DNA of 64,000 nt from Aureococcus anophagefferens (lineage: Eukaryota; Sar; Pelagophyceae; Pelagomonadales; Pelagomonadaceae): NCBI RefSeq assembly GCF_000186865.1, contig NW_008705574.1, forward strand, positions 10,282-74,281, written 5' to 3'. Below the pieces are notes generated by a model, which had not been told where the DNA came from, searched no databases, and was given only the letters and a program-made list of their open reading frames with translations. The first letter of the stretch is position 1; each line of letters begins with the position of its first letter. Positions 25,372 to 35,152 of the stretch are shown here, piece by piece. Position numbers and translations under genes: made by a program.

Positions 25372-26583
25372 ATGTCGCAGCCGCCGCCGCAGCCGCCGGC
25401 GCAGGCGCCGCCGCCGGCGGCGCCGGCGCAGCCGCAGGTGGCGAAGGGCATGCTCCCGCGGCGCCTCGGCATCGCCGCGCCGCCGCCCGGCGGCGCGCCC
25501 GAGGGGCCCGGCGGCCTCCAGCGGCCGGGCGACGCCCTGATGACGTCGTCGCCCTACCTCAAGTCCATGGCGCTGCTCGACAGCCTGGACCTCCAGCAGC
25601 TCATGGCCGGCGGCGACCTCGCGCCCGCGCGGCGGCGGCGTCCCCGCGCGCGCCCCGAGAGCGGCCGCGGCGCGCGGCGGCGCGGAAAGGAACGCGCGAT
25701 CCGTAGGGCGCGGGCGGCGACGCGCGCGCGCTCCAGGGGCAGCGCCCCGCGGCGGCGGGCGGCGGCGAGGCCCGGGGCAGGCGCGGCGGCGCGGCGTCCC
25801 GAAGCGCCGCGGACGCGAATTTGGCCGACGCCGCCGCCGCGCAGGTCCGTGGACTCGCCGAACCTGAGCGCGCTCTCCGCCGTGGCGACGCAGGCCGACT
25901 CGTCGCCGGCCTACGGCACGCAGACGACCGCGCGTCCCGCGGCGCCCCGACGCGCCGCGCCGCGCGCCGCCCGACCGTTCGAACGCGCGCAGGCGCCGCT
26001 CAAGGCCGCGCCGACGGCCGCGTCCGGGCCGAGCCTGCGGCGCATCTCGAGCCACGAGCAGCTCACGGCGACGGCGCGCGCGCCGCGTCCTCTTTATGTC
26101 GCCGGGGACGCGAAACGCGCGTTTCGTACGCAGGCGGCGGCCGTCGCGGCGCTCTCGTCGCCGCGCGGCGCGGAGCCGCGGGACCTGAGCCTGCCCGCGG
26201 CGTCGGGCGGCCTCCCGCCCCGCCCGCCGCCCGGGGCCCTCGCGCGCGGCGCGCCGAAGCGGGCGCGCGCCGACGACGACAGCGACGACGGCGGCGGCGG
26301 CGGCGGCGACGGCGACAGCGAGAAGCAGCGCAAGGACATCCGCCGCGAGCGGAACCGCGAGCACGCGCGCATCTCCCGCGAGCGCAAGCGCCAGAAGCTC
26401 GAGCACCTCCAGGAGGAGAACGACGCGCTCCGCCGCAAGGAGCAGGTCCTCGTCGACGAGCGCGACCGGCTCCGGGAGCGGCTCAGCACCGTCGAGCACG
26501 AGAACAGCCAGCTCCGCACCTGGATCCGCACGAACTCGGGCGACGACGCCGAGCCGCCGCCGCCGCCGGAGACGATCTCCTGA
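25372..26583 (+). CDS. bZIP transcription factor
   Basis: Start at 25372 (MSQPPPQPPAQAPPP). The C-terminal basic region is RRERNREHARISRERKRQK and leads into a leucine-zipper-like heptad array (LEHLQEENDALRRKEQVLVD, ERDRLRERLSTVEHENSQL). The N-A-x-x-S core of canonical bZIPs appears here as E-H-A-R-I-S-R. The N-terminal 300 residues are disordered, Ala/Pro/Arg-rich, with a conserved-looking patch (SSPYLKSMALLDSLDLQQLM). An Arg-rich stretch at about 25625-25850 reads unlike the flanks and may hide an unrecognised intron. Nuclear DNA-binding regulator; targets unknown. Confidence 0.8.
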   Translation: MSQPPPQPPAQAPPPAAPAQPQVAKGMLPRRLGIAAPPPGGAPEGPGGLQRPGDALMTSSPYLKSMALLDSLDLQQLMAGGDLAPARRRRPRARPESGRGARRRGKERAIRRARAATRARSRGSAPRRRAAARPGAGAAARRPEAPRTRIWPTPPPRRSVDSPNLSALSAVATQADSSPAYGTQTTARPAAPRRAAPRAARPFERAQAPLKAAPTAASGPSLRRISSHEQLTATARAPRPLYVAGDAKRAFRTQAAAVAALSSPRGAEPRDLSLPAASGGLPPRPPPGALARGAPKRARADDDSDDGGGGGGDGDSEKQRKDIRRERNREHARISRERKRQKLEHLQEENDALRRKEQVLVDERDRLRERLSTVEHENSQLRTWIRTNSGDDAEPPPPPETIS

Positions 26584-26942
26584 TCCTGATCGCCGCGGGC
26601 CGCGGCGCGCGACCCCCGTCGGAAGTCTAACTACTAGTGTCATGCTCGTCGCGACGTGGCCGGCGGTCCCCCCGCATAGCGTGGGTTCCGGTCGGACGTC
26701 GCGGCGTGGGCAGCAAGTCCCGAACGCGGCCGCGAGCGGCCTGTCCAACGGCATCTAAAGGCAGGACCAATCTTAAACGGCAAGGCGTGCGTACGTTTGG
26801 CTTGGGTGGGGTAGCAGTGCGCTTCATGATCTAATTATCGTCCGTGTGTTCTGCCGGTTCTAGGGTGCATTCTCAACGTGCGTAACTTCGAGTTGAGAGT
26901 CCCTTTTGCAATGGACGCCTTTAGCTCAAGGATTCGCGCGCC
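26584..26942. other. gene-free spacer with a small hairpin
   Basis: About 360 bp. A 7 bp inverted repeat (TCTCAAC at 26871 and GTTGAGA at 26892, 14-base loop) lies just before the next start codon. No coding sequence or tRNA is recognised. Confidence 0.5.
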
Positions 26943-28399
26943 ATGAGCGAACCGCCGGCGCTCCCGCCCGACGCCGCCGCGCCGGCGTCGCAACCGGCGC
27001 CGCGCCGCCTCGTCGAGCGGCGCGACCGCTTCTTCCCGCCGCCGCCGCCGCCGCCGGCCCGGGCTGCCCACCAGCGCCCGGATCGGCAGCACGCGCCCGC
27101 GCCGCCCGCGCGGCCGAGCCTCTCCGGGCGGCCCTGGGGCGCCGTCGAGCTCCGCGCGGGCAAGTGGGGCGCCGAGGAGATCGCCTACGCGAACGCCGTC
27201 GCCCGCGACTTCCGGCGGGGCTCGCTCGTCGGCTGCCCGGACGGGGCCATGCTCCGGGCCCTCCTCGCGAGCCTCCTGAACTGCACCCCCATGCGCGTGA
27301 GTAAACGGTTCGCCGGCGAGGCGGCCATGGGCAAGCGCGCCTACGTCGACGACCCCGCCGCGCGCGCGGCGGGCGCCGGCGGCGGCGGCGGCGGCGGCCC
27401 GCGGCCCGCGCGGGGCCCGCGCCGATCGCGCCCGGCGCCCGCGCACGCGACCCCCCCGCAGGCGTCCCTCGCGGACCTCGAGGCCGCCTTCCACGGGAGC
27501 GTCCGCGGCTGCGGCGACCTGCGGGTGAGCCTCTACCGTCGCGCGCCGGCGCGCCCGAGGGGCTCCGCGGGGGTCCGCGGAGCGCCGCGGCGCAGGCACG
27601 AGCGGCCTGTGCACGCCCAAGGACATCCGCAGGGCGAAGCTCGAGCTCCGGTACCCCGACCTCGGCTCCGACCGGAAGCGGCGGCGCGGCGGCGACGCGC
27701 GCCTCCGACGCCCGCGCGATCCGCGCGCGCCGCCGCGACCCGCCGCCCCGCCGCTCCCGCCGCCCTGGGAGCCCGCGGCGCCGGGCCCGCCGCCGCCCTT
27801 CGCCGGCGGGTCGCCGCTCGCGGGCGAGCGCTACGTGCCGCCCGCGGANNNNNNNNNNNNNNNNNNNNNNNNNNNNNNNNNNNNNNNNNNNNNNNNNNTT
27901 CGCGCCGCCGCCCGGCTACGGCTACGCGCCGCCCTACGCCTACCGCGCGCCCGCGCACGCGCCGGCGCCGACGTGGCCGGCTTTCCGCGGCTACCGCGCG
28001 GGCGACCGCGGCGCCGCCGCCTTCGCGCCGCCGCCGCCGCCGCCCTACGACGGCCGCGCCTACGGCGGCCGCGCCTACGACGGCCGCGCCTACGACGGCC
28101 GCGCCTACGGCGGCCGCGCCTACGACGGCCGCGCCTACGGCGGCCGCGCCTACGACGGCCGCGCCTACGACGGCCGCGCCTACGGCGGCCGCGCCTACGA
28201 CGGCCGCGCCTACGACGGCCGCGCCTACGGCGGCCGCGCGGACCACCCCTACGACGACCACCACCCCTACGACGCACATCACCCCTACGACGACCGCGCG
28301 CCGCCGACGACGGTGGTGATCTCGACGCGCGCCGGAGACCCCGCGGCGGACGACGACGACGCCGACGACAGCCTCCGCCGCGTCGAGACGAGCTCCTGA
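26943..28399 (+). CDS. stramenopile-type nuclear-like protein with GRAY repeats (intron and assembly gap inside)
   Basis: Exon 1 (26943-27524) carries a conserved-looking module: WGAVELRAGKWGAEEIAYAN, DFRRGSLVGCPDGAMLRALL, LLNCTPMRVSKRFAGEAAMG. I have seen this pattern in diatom and oomycete proteins but know of no established function. A consensus donor GTGAGC is at 27525. The frame changes, and coding resumes as CTPKDIRRAKLELRYPDLGS near 27610; the acceptor is not resolved (AAG at 27620-27621 fits phase). A 50-N gap follows. The C-terminal part is a Tyr/Gly/Arg repeat (five-residue unit YDGRA/YGGRA, about 13 copies), then HPYDDHHPYD and an acidic end. Confidence 0.6.
27849..27898. other. 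assembly gap (50 N)
   Basis: 50 undetermined bases within the Pro/Gly-rich part of the preceding gene, before the tandem repeat. Confidence 0.99.
28048..28239 (+). repeat. 15 bp coding tandem repeat
   Basis: About 13 copies of a 15 bp unit (TACGACGGCCGCGCC and TACGGCGGCCGCGCC) encoding YDGRA/YGGRA in frame. The D and G versions alternate in a pattern that suggests expansion of two- and three-unit blocks. Confidence 0.93.
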
Positions 28400-28530
28400 G
28401 GCGGCACCGCCGGGGCCTTGACGCGCCACATACCAAGGCCCTCGAGCGGCCGCCGACGTCCGTAACGAGCTCGAGCGCGCGCGGTCGACTCGGTTTAGGC
28501 TTCGGCGGGGTCGCCGACGGCGCGCGGCGC

Positions 28531-29553
28531 CTAGTCGTCTTCGAAGGACGCGCGGCTCGGTCGCTTCTTGCGGTTCGCGCCCTCGAGGATGGCCTTCTTC
28601 TTGTCCGCGGCCTGCTGCGCGGACGTGATCGAGGGCTTCTTCGAGTCGATGACGTCGATGTCGATCTCGTGGTTCCGCCGGCAGAGCACGAGGCTGACGA
28701 CGCACTCGGCGATGGACACGGGCGGGTCGCGGCCGTGCGTCCGGCGGTGCTCGTTCTTGAACCGCTGCCGGTTCACCTGGGCAGCACAAGGGTGATTCAA
28801 CGTCGCCTCAACGTGAGTGTTCCGCGCGCGCGCGTTCCGGAAAAAGCACCCACGCTTCGAGACCGTTCCGAGAGATGATCGCTCGTCCAAAAATCAGCCG
28901 AAACGAGTGGAAAACGGCCGAGAAAGGAGCCTTTGAAGTTGGGAAGTTCGCTCTCTTTTGCTGCCCTGCCGGTTCACGGCGATGTGGATGTTGCGCCAGT
29001 TCGACGTGCCCAGCGTGCACTTCTGCATCTGCTCCTGGAGCCGGAAGGCCGGAAAGAAGATCAGGGGGTAGCGCTGCTCGATGACCTTGAACTCCTGGAA
29101 GTCGATGATGCCGTCGTCGTTGCTGTCGAAGTTCTGGAGCACCGTCGTGAAGTTGCCCGGGAACATGGGCGTGCCGTTGTTCACGGACGACAGGAGGGCC
29201 ATGAACTCCTGCTCGTCGATGGAGTTGGAGTGGTCCCGGTCGTAGGTGTCGAAGCAGAACCGGAGGATGTCGTCCTTGCTGTACATGCAGTACGTGAGCA
29301 GCACGGCGACGAACTCGTCGAACTCGATGGTGCCGCTCCCGTCGAGGTCCATGAGCCCGAAGAGGGCGTCCGTGAGGGGCGTGCGGTCCTCGCCGAGCAT
29401 GCCGAAGAACTCCGTCGAGTCCATCGTGCCGCTCCCGTCGACGTCGACCTCGTCGAACTTCTTCTTCAGGTACTTGAGCTGGCGCTGGTTCAGGCAGAGG
29501 GCCTTGACGGCCTCCTTGGCGTCGGGCCGCTGGATGTAGACGTTGTTCGCCAT
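28531..29553 (-). CDS. four-EF-hand calcium-binding protein
   Basis: Exons 28978-29553 and 28531-28776 join in phase 0 across an introner, giving 273 residues. Four EF-hand loops are visible: DVDGSGTMDSTEF, DLDGSGTIEFDEF, DRDHSNSIDEQEF and DSNDDGIIDFQEF. All have acidic position 1 and Glu or equivalent at 12; the third lacks the usual Gly6 context. After the EF-hands, the TLGTSNWRNIHIAVNRQRFK segment and a basic C-terminal tail (KKKAILEGANRKKRPSRASF) are present. Likely a calcium sensor; the partner is unknown. Without splicing the frame ends within the element at 28894. Confidence 0.88.
28777..28977 (-). mobile_element. introner intron (200 bp family), orientation R
   Basis: 201 bp intron in the EF-hand gene. 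The left repeat is GTGAACCG (donor GT) and the same 8-mer starts the next exon; identity extends to GTGAACCGGCAG. The element begins AGGGCAGCAAAAG and ends CTTGTGCTGCCCAG, near-perfect inverted termini. Splicing restores HIAVNRQRF. Confidence 0.93.
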
Positions 29554-29601
29554 GCCCAGGCACCTGCGAGCGGCCGCCGCGTCGCGCGGCGGGGTTCGCT
29601 A

Positions 29602-30208
29602 CTAGGAAGGGGGCGCGGCGGGAACGCGCGCCCAGAACTTCTTCATCAGCGTGTTCTTGCCCCGCTTCTTCTTCTTCGCCGCCTTGAGCTTCGCCATGCG
29701 CTCCTCGTAGGTCTCCTCCTGCTGGGGCTTGTACTTCTCGTTGGGCCCGCCGACGTCCGCGAGCTTCTGCTTCGCGGCCTCGACGCGCGCGTCGAGGCCC
29801 GCGCCGCTCTTCCGCGGGCCGCGCTGGTTCGCCGTCGGCCGGAAGGGCTTGCCCTTGTTGTCGTCGCCGCCGGGCCGCGGGCTCCGCTGGCCGCCGCCCC
29901 CGCCCTTGTCCTTGCCCTTGTCCTTGTGGCGCCGGCCGCGGTCGCGGTCCTTGTTGTAGCCCTCGGACGCCTTGGGGCTCTGCTTGTCCCGCGACTTCGA
30001 CGAGCTGCTCGACGACTGGCCGGGCTCCTCCCCGGGCCAGGCCTTGCGCGACCTACGAAAACGCTGCCATCTCCGTCGGTGCGGCGCCATGACACGACGC
30101 GGGCGCGCGCTTCGACTTGCGGTTCTCCTTGTCCTTGTGCTTCGGGGACTTGGACTCGCCGCCGCCCGGCGCGACCTTGCCGGACCGCGACTCCCGGTCC
30201 TTGGCCAT
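29602..30208 (-). CDS. basic low-complexity protein, unknown family
   Basis: Exons 30099-30208 and 29602-30052 join across a 46 bp intron (30053-30098, GTCGTGTC...TTCGTAG), phase 2. The protein is about 186 residues. The N terminus is Lys/Ser/Arg-rich (MAKDRESRSGKVAPGGGESK) and the middle holds Ser and Lys-Gly runs. The C-terminal third is helical and looks conserved (LDARVEAAKQKLADVGGPNE, YEERMAKLKAAKKKKRGKNT). Likely nuclear or nucleolar by composition. It is divergent from the next gene with 213 bp between start codons. Confidence 0.6.
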
Positions 30209-30421
30209 GGCCGGGCGCCCGCGGGACGCCTGACGATGCCGCTGCGGGAGAGCAGCGTTTGAGCCGGATGAATGCAGCAGCCCCTGCGTTAGATATGTTT
30301 GGCAACACGCCTCAACTCGACAGCATCTTTGACAACAGTGCAGTGCGGCGACATCGAGCCAAGGACCTCTCCTGCGCGCCTCGGCAACACTGCGCGGAGC
30401 GGTTCTCGCAGCGTCGCAGCA

Positions 30422-30955
30422 ATGGCCCAGGGCCTCAAGAAGACCTCGAAGGTCGCCCGGAAGACGAAGAACGTCACGAAGCGCCAGCGCACGGCCGCGG
30501 CCAAAAAAACCGTGAAAAAGACGATCAAGGACCAGGTGCGCAGCGGCGCCTCCCTCCCTGCCGCGCAAGCGTTGCGGCGCGCCATCGTTGCGCCGCGGCG
30601 CCGTATCGCATCGCGGCGCGCCGAGCGATGGCGCGCCGAGCGATGGCGCGCGGCGGCGACGCCCGGCCGCCCCCGACGACTCCTCCGCGCCGCGCTCCCT
30701 CTCCGATCGCGTCCCATCCCGCAGGTGAAGAAGAAGATCAACGCGCAGATCGAGAAGAACACGGGCGGCAAGGCCGCGCGCGGCGGCCAGCACTTCGAGC
30801 TGTCCGCGATCAGCGACAGCAGCAAACAGGTGTGCGCGGAGCTGCGGAAGGACGCGGGCAAGAGCAAGAAGCAGATGCGGACGCAGAAGGCCAAGGAGCG
30901 GGCCATCGCCGTCGCCACGAAGCGCGAGGAGAGCGCGGGCATCTTCGGCCCGTGA
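30422..30955 (+). CDS. small basic nuclear/nucleolar protein (UPF0390-like)
   Basis: Exons 30422-30535 and 30725-30955 join in phase 0 across a 189 bp GT-AG intron, giving 114 residues. The N terminus MAQGLKKTSKVARKTKNVTK and the Lys-rich helical body (KKTVKKTIKDQVKKKINAQI) resemble the small UPF0390/DUF2462 family of nucleolar proteins, but the match is weak. The C terminus (KKQMRTQKAKERAIAVATKR) is also basic. The intron reads open because its length is 3n, but it contains out-of-character Arg-rich repeats of GCGATGGCGCGCCGA. No target duplication flanks it. Confidence 0.6.
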   Translation: MAQGLKKTSKVARKTKNVTKRQRTAAAKKTVKKTIKDQVRSGASLPAAQALRRAIVAPRRRIASRRAERWRAERWRAAATPGRPRRLLRAALPLRSRPIPQVKKKINAQIEKNTGGKAARGGQHFELSAISDSSKQVCAELRKDAGKSKKQMRTQKAKERAIAVATKREESAGIFGP

Positions 30956-31037
30956 GCGCGCCGCGCCGCCGCGCCGCCTGTGTCCCCCCCCGCCCCGTTG
31001 TGCAAGAGCCGTCCGATTTCTAAAAAGCGCGAGCGTC

Positions 31038-31442
31038 CTACATGCCCTTGGTCTGCTCCTCGTAGACCTTGCGCGCCTCCTCGGCGGCCTTGGCGCGCAT
31101 GTCGGACTGCTTCTTCATGATGGCCTCGCCGAGCTTCTCCTGCTCCTCCTGCTTGGCCTTGACCTGGGCGTCGACCTTCTCGATCTCGCCGTTGATGAAC
31201 TCGAGGCGCTTGACGACGTTCTCCTTGACGTCGTCCATCTCCTGCTTGAAGAGCACGGGGCCGACGAGCTTGTACACGGCCGCGTCGTCTTTGCCGATCT
31301 CGAGCTCGCCCCTGACCATCTCGTTCTCCGACTTTTGCTGCAGGAAGCGGCCCCGCGACTGCATGAGCGTGTTGATGTGGCCCTGGAGCTCCTTGTAGGC
31401 CGCGATCTCCTCCTCGGCCTCCTGCTGCACGTTCGCCGCCAT
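31038..31442 (-). CDS. PFDN6: prefoldin subunit 6 (beta-type)
   Basis: 134 residues from ATG at 31442 (MAANVQQEAEEEIAAYKELQ), the normal family length. It has two coiled-coil arms joined by a beta hairpin with the beta-prefoldin signature VYKLVGPVLFKQEMDDVKEN, followed by VVKRLEFINGEIEKVDAQVK. It is a subunit of the hexameric prefoldin chaperone that hands nascent actin and tubulin to CCT. An upstream in-frame ATG (31718) would add an Arg/Ala-rich extension that does not look coding. It diverges from the GH32 gene with 223 bp between starts. Confidence 0.93.
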   Translation of the reverse strand: MAANVQQEAEEEIAAYKELQGHINTLMQSRGRFLQQKSENEMVRGELEIGKDDAAVYKLVGPVLFKQEMDDVKENVVKRLEFINGEIEKVDAQVKAKQEEQEKLGEAIMKKQSDMRAKAAEEARKVYEEQTKGM

Positions 31443-31665
31443 GGGCGCCGGCGGCGGCGTCGAACGGCGGCGGTTCGCGGCGAGCGCTCCGGCGCTGGCG
31501 CGGCGACGGGCGGCGGCGGCGCGGCGACGAGGCGACGCGCGCGCGAACCGGCGGCGGCGGCGCGACGGCGGCGGCGCTGCGCGTCGAGAGCTGCGGCTGC
31601 GGCGGCGACCGGTGAGAGGCTGAGGCAGCGATGCCGCGACGATGCCTCTACGTTGAAGCCGCACG

Positions 31666-33384
31666 ATGATGGTGGGCTCCTCGGCGGGCTCCACCCTGGT
31701 CGGCTTCTTGCTGCCCATCGTCGCGTCGTGGCTGCCCGTCGTCGCGTCGTGGCCGGCGCCCGTCGTCGACTACCGCGCGGTGCTCTACACGGACAACGCG
31801 ACGGCGATCGCGCTGGCCGCGGCGGCCCTGCGTACCTGGATGGCCGCCAACGATCCCGACTACCCCCTGTACCACCTGGCGCCGCCCGAGGGCCACGCCA
31901 ACGATCCCAACGGCGTCACGTGGGACGCGGCGCGCGGCCTCTACCACCGCTTCTACCAGTACGACCGCACCTACGACGAAAGCTGCATGCACGGCAACTA
32001 CACAGACTGCGACCGGTTCTCCCGAAACGGGACGCTCAACCCCGCGGCGCGCGCCTGGGGCCAGACGACGTCGCGGGACCTCGTCCACTGGGAGGAGTGG
32101 CCGGCCATCGTCGGCGACTCGGAGTGGGACTGGCGGGCCGTCTACAGCGGCAACTGCGCGTTGGACGACCGCGGCGACCCGGTCTGCGTCTACACCGGCG
32201 GCCGCGCGGCGCCCTGCGACACGGGCGTCTGCGCGACGTCCCGGGATTGGATCCACTGGGAGAAGCGCGGCTGCATGCTGACCGCGCCGTCGCCAAAGAG
32301 CCAGACGAACCACGACTCGGCGCTCGTGCGGCTTCGCGACGGCACCTGGGTCGTCGTCGTCGGCGGTTGTACCTACAACGGCAGTAACGTGCCCAACGGG
32401 ACCTGCATGGGCAACGCGCAGCTCTGGCGCTCCGACGACCTCTCGACCTTCCGCTACTGGAAGCCCCTCGGCGCCGCGGAGGGCCCGGGCACGTACTGGG
32501 AGCTGCCGTACCTCCTGGGCTTCGACGAGCACGGGACCGCGCTGCCGAACGACGCGATCGAGGACGCGTCGACGACGGCGCTCCTCTTCGGCGAGGGCGG
32601 GAACAAGTACTTCTTCGGGTCGCTCGCAGACGACGTCTCCTTTTCGCGCGCGTGGGCGGAGCCCAAGGAGACGGACGCGTTCCCGCCGTATTATTCCTTC
32701 AACCCGCACGCGACGGACGAGGTCGACGGGACGACGCGGCGCCTCATGTTCGGCTGGATCCTCGTCTTCGGCCCGACGTCGCGCGTCTCCGCCGCGGCGG
32801 AGGCGGGCCGCGTGCCCCCCTGGGACGGCGCGCACTCGCTCTGCCGCGCGGTCACCGCCGACGTCGGCGCGGGCGCGCTCGTCCAGGCGCCCTGCCCGGA
32901 GACGCGCGCGCTCCGCGGGATCCGCGCGGGGGCCCTGGCGAACAAGCGCCTAGCCGACGGCGTCTTCGTCGGGCTCTCGAACGTCGGCGACGCGCTCGAC
33001 GTCGTCGCTTCGTTTGACGTGGGCGACGCGGACGCCGTCGGGCTATCGGTGCGAGTGCTCGGCGACTTTTCTTGCGACGTCGTCTGGAACGTGTCTGCCG
33101 CGACGCTGACCGCGGGGGTCGACCCGCCCTGGCCCGCGGTGTATCCGCCCGCGCCGACCGACCCCGTCGAGTTGGAGGTGTTCGTGGACCGGTCGATCGT
33201 GGAGGTCTACTTCATCGGCGCCGCGCTCACGTCGCGCTGCGCGCTCCCGGCATCGCTCCACGACGAGCTCGCGCGGAGGGGGGCGGTTCCGAGCGAGGTC
33301 GCCTCTGTTCGCGCCTTCGCCAAGGGCGGCACGGCGACGCTGGCGCGGCTGGAGGCGTGGACGATGGGGTCGATGTGGAGTTAG
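31666..33384 (+). CDS. secreted glycoside hydrolase family 32 (fructan/sucrose-cleaving)
   Basis: 572 residues with a hydrophobic leader (STLVGFLLPIVASWLPVVAS, itself a short internal repeat). The GH32 five-blade propeller carries the nucleophile motif as HANDPNGVTW, the RDP-motif region as QTNHDSALV (Asp kept, Arg and Pro not), and the acid/base Glu as YWELPYLLGF in place of the usual WECP. The C-terminal beta-sandwich signature VDRSIVEVYF is clear. Several N-x-T/S sequons and Cys pairs fit secretion. Expected action is on beta-fructosides such as sucrose, inulin or levan. The altered motifs leave substrate open. Confidence 0.88.
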   Translation: MMVGSSAGSTLVGFLLPIVASWLPVVASWPAPVVDYRAVLYTDNATAIALAAAALRTWMAANDPDYPLYHLAPPEGHANDPNGVTWDAARGLYHRFYQYDRTYDESCMHGNYTDCDRFSRNGTLNPAARAWGQTTSRDLVHWEEWPAIVGDSEWDWRAVYSGNCALDDRGDPVCVYTGGRAAPCDTGVCATSRDWIHWEKRGCMLTAPSPKSQTNHDSALVRLRDGTWVVVVGGCTYNGSNVPNGTCMGNAQLWRSDDLSTFRYWKPLGAAEGPGTYWELPYLLGFDEHGTALPNDAIEDASTTALLFGEGGNKYFFGSLADDVSFSRAWAEPKETDAFPPYYSFNPHATDEVDGTTRRLMFGWILVFGPTSRVSAAAEAGRVPPWDGAHSLCRAVTADVGAGALVQAPCPETRALRGIRAGALANKRLADGVFVGLSNVGDALDVVASFDVGDADAVGLSVRVLGDFSCDVVWNVSAATLTAGVDPPWPAVYPPAPTDPVELEVFVDRSIVEVYFIGAALTSRCALPASLHDELARRGAVPSEVASVRAFAKGGTATLARLEAWTMGSMWS

Positions 33385-33407
33385 TGTGTCGATGTGGAGT
33401 TAATGTG
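33370..33407. repeat. 19 bp tandem duplication spanning a stop codon
   Basis: Two copies of TCGATGTGGAGTTARTGTG (33370-33388 and 33389-33407). The first copy contains the GH32 stop codon TAG; the second has TAA in frame-equivalent position. Confidence 0.9.
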
Positions 33408-33923
33408 TAACTAGACCGCCTGTTGAAGCGCCCTAGATGTCGCTGGGACGCGCCGGGGCGGCAAAGGAGCTGCCACGGGTCCGCCAAGATGTCGTTCAGT
33501 ACGCTGTTCGCGGACTTGGCGAATTGAAGCGGCGAACCTTCCGCCGACCACGACCGAGCTCGTTGAGACCAAAGCACGGCCGCCGCGCAAGATCAAACGA
33601 CCGCGCGCGCCGGCGTCCCGTACGCGCATACTCCCTTCCCAAACACACTTTCATGTGATCGGTCGTGGTCGCGCGCGTCGCGCGTCACGGTACTGTCGTT
33701 TTCGGCGCGCGAAACCGTCGGAGGTGCCCGCGCGATCGGTCGGCGCGCGCAGTGACGTGAAAATCGTGCGCGCGCCCCGCTGGACCGCCTCGCCCGTGCC
33801 CGCGCGCGTCCCCGGGCGCCGCGCCACGCCGCGGGCGCGGCCGCCCCGACTTTTTAGTCGAAGAAAGTTCTTCGCGTAACCGATCAGCCGGTTCAACCCC
33901 GCGCCCCCGCAGGCATCACAACA
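33385..33923. other. gene-free spacer between GH32 and RAD51
   Basis: About 540 bp, lower GC than the genes. It should contain the GH32 terminator and RAD51 promoter. No coding sequence or RNA gene is recognised. Confidence 0.5.
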
Positions 33924-35072
33924 ATGGCCGCCCTGATGGAGGCCCCGCTGGACACGACGCAGATGGACGACGAGGAGCAGCTCGAGGAGATGGAGGAGGA
34001 GGAGGCCGGCGCGGCCCGGTGTCCGTAATCCCCCAAAGACCCAACAAGCAAACGCTCCCGCACACTCCCTCGAGTGATTTTGACATGAAGCTCACCCGTT
34101 CCCTCCGTAGGCGCCGCCTTCTTCCACGTCACGGAGCTCGAGAACCACGGCATCAGCCGCCAGGACACGCAGAAGCTCGCGGCCGGCGGCTTCTGCACGG
34201 TCCAGTCCGTCGCGTACGCGACGATCAAGAAGCTCTGCGAGGTCAAGGGCATCTCCGACACCAAGGCCCAGAAGCTGCGCGAGATCTCCTACAAGCTCGT
34301 GCCGTCGACGTTCGTCACCGCGGCCGAGGAGCTGCAGCAGCGCCAGCAGATGATCATGCTCTCGACGGGCTCCAAGGAGCTCGACAAGCTCCTCGAGGGC
34401 GGCATCGAGACGGGCTCGCTCACGGAGCTCTACGGCGAGTTCCGCACGGGCAAGACGCAGCTCTGCCACACGCTCTGCGTGACGGCGCAGCTGCCGCTGG
34501 ACCAGGGCGGCGGCGAGGGCAAGGCCATGTACATCGACACGGAGGGCACGTTCCGGCCCCAGCGGCTCCAGGCCATCGCGGAGCGCTACGGCGTGAGCCC
34601 CGAGATGGTGCTCGAGAACGTCGTCTACGCGCGCGCGCACAACAGCGAGCAGCAGTGCGAGCTGCTCAAGCAGGCCTGCGCGCTCATGTCCGAGGACCGC
34701 TTCTCGCTCCTCATCGTCGACTCGGCGACGGCCCTCTACCGCACGGACTACATGGGCCGCGGCGAGCTCAGCGAGCGCCAGATGCAGCTCGCGCAGTTCC
34801 TGCGCCAGCTCACGCGCATGTCCGCCGAGTTCGGCATCGCCGTCGTCCTCACGAACCAGGTCGTCGCCAACCCCGACGGCATGTCCTTCGCCAAGGACGC
34901 GACGAAGCCCATCGGCGGCAACATCATCGCGCACGCGAGCCACACGCGGCTCCAGCTCAAGAAGGCGCGCGGCGAGAACCGCGTCTGCAAGGTCATCGAC
35001 TCGCCCTCCATCGCCGAGTCCGAGGCGTCCTTCTCCGTCGGCGGCGCGGGCATCGCCGACGCCGTCGAGTGA
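33924..35072 (+). CDS. RAD51: RAD51 recombinase
   Basis: Exons 33924-34020 and 34111-35072 join in phase 1 across a 90 bp intron, giving 352 residues. The acidic N terminus ([13 protein letters not shown]) is followed by the HhH domain ([25 protein letters not shown]-like [12 protein letters not shown]). The RecA core then shows [18 protein letters not shown], Walker [27 protein letters not shown], Walker [29 protein letters not shown] and [15 protein letters not shown]. These are RAD51 rather than DMC1-like or archaeal RadA features, although DMC1 cannot be fully excluded by eye. It forms the strand-exchange filament in homologous recombination. Confidence 0.93.
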
Positions 35073-35152
35073 AGCGGCCAAGAAGTCCACCAAGCGCGCC
35101 CATACGACGAGTCCCCCCCTAAGACCCACGACACCCGACATCTTCTTGTGTC

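Noticed and set aside
26871..26898. Hairpin before the gene at 26943 as a regulatory RNA
   Set aside because: A 7 bp stem with a 14-base loop is expected by chance at this scale and nothing else supports it.
30536..30724. The 189 bp intron as another introner
   Set aside because: No terminal inverted repeat of either type, no shared core, and no 8 bp direct repeat.
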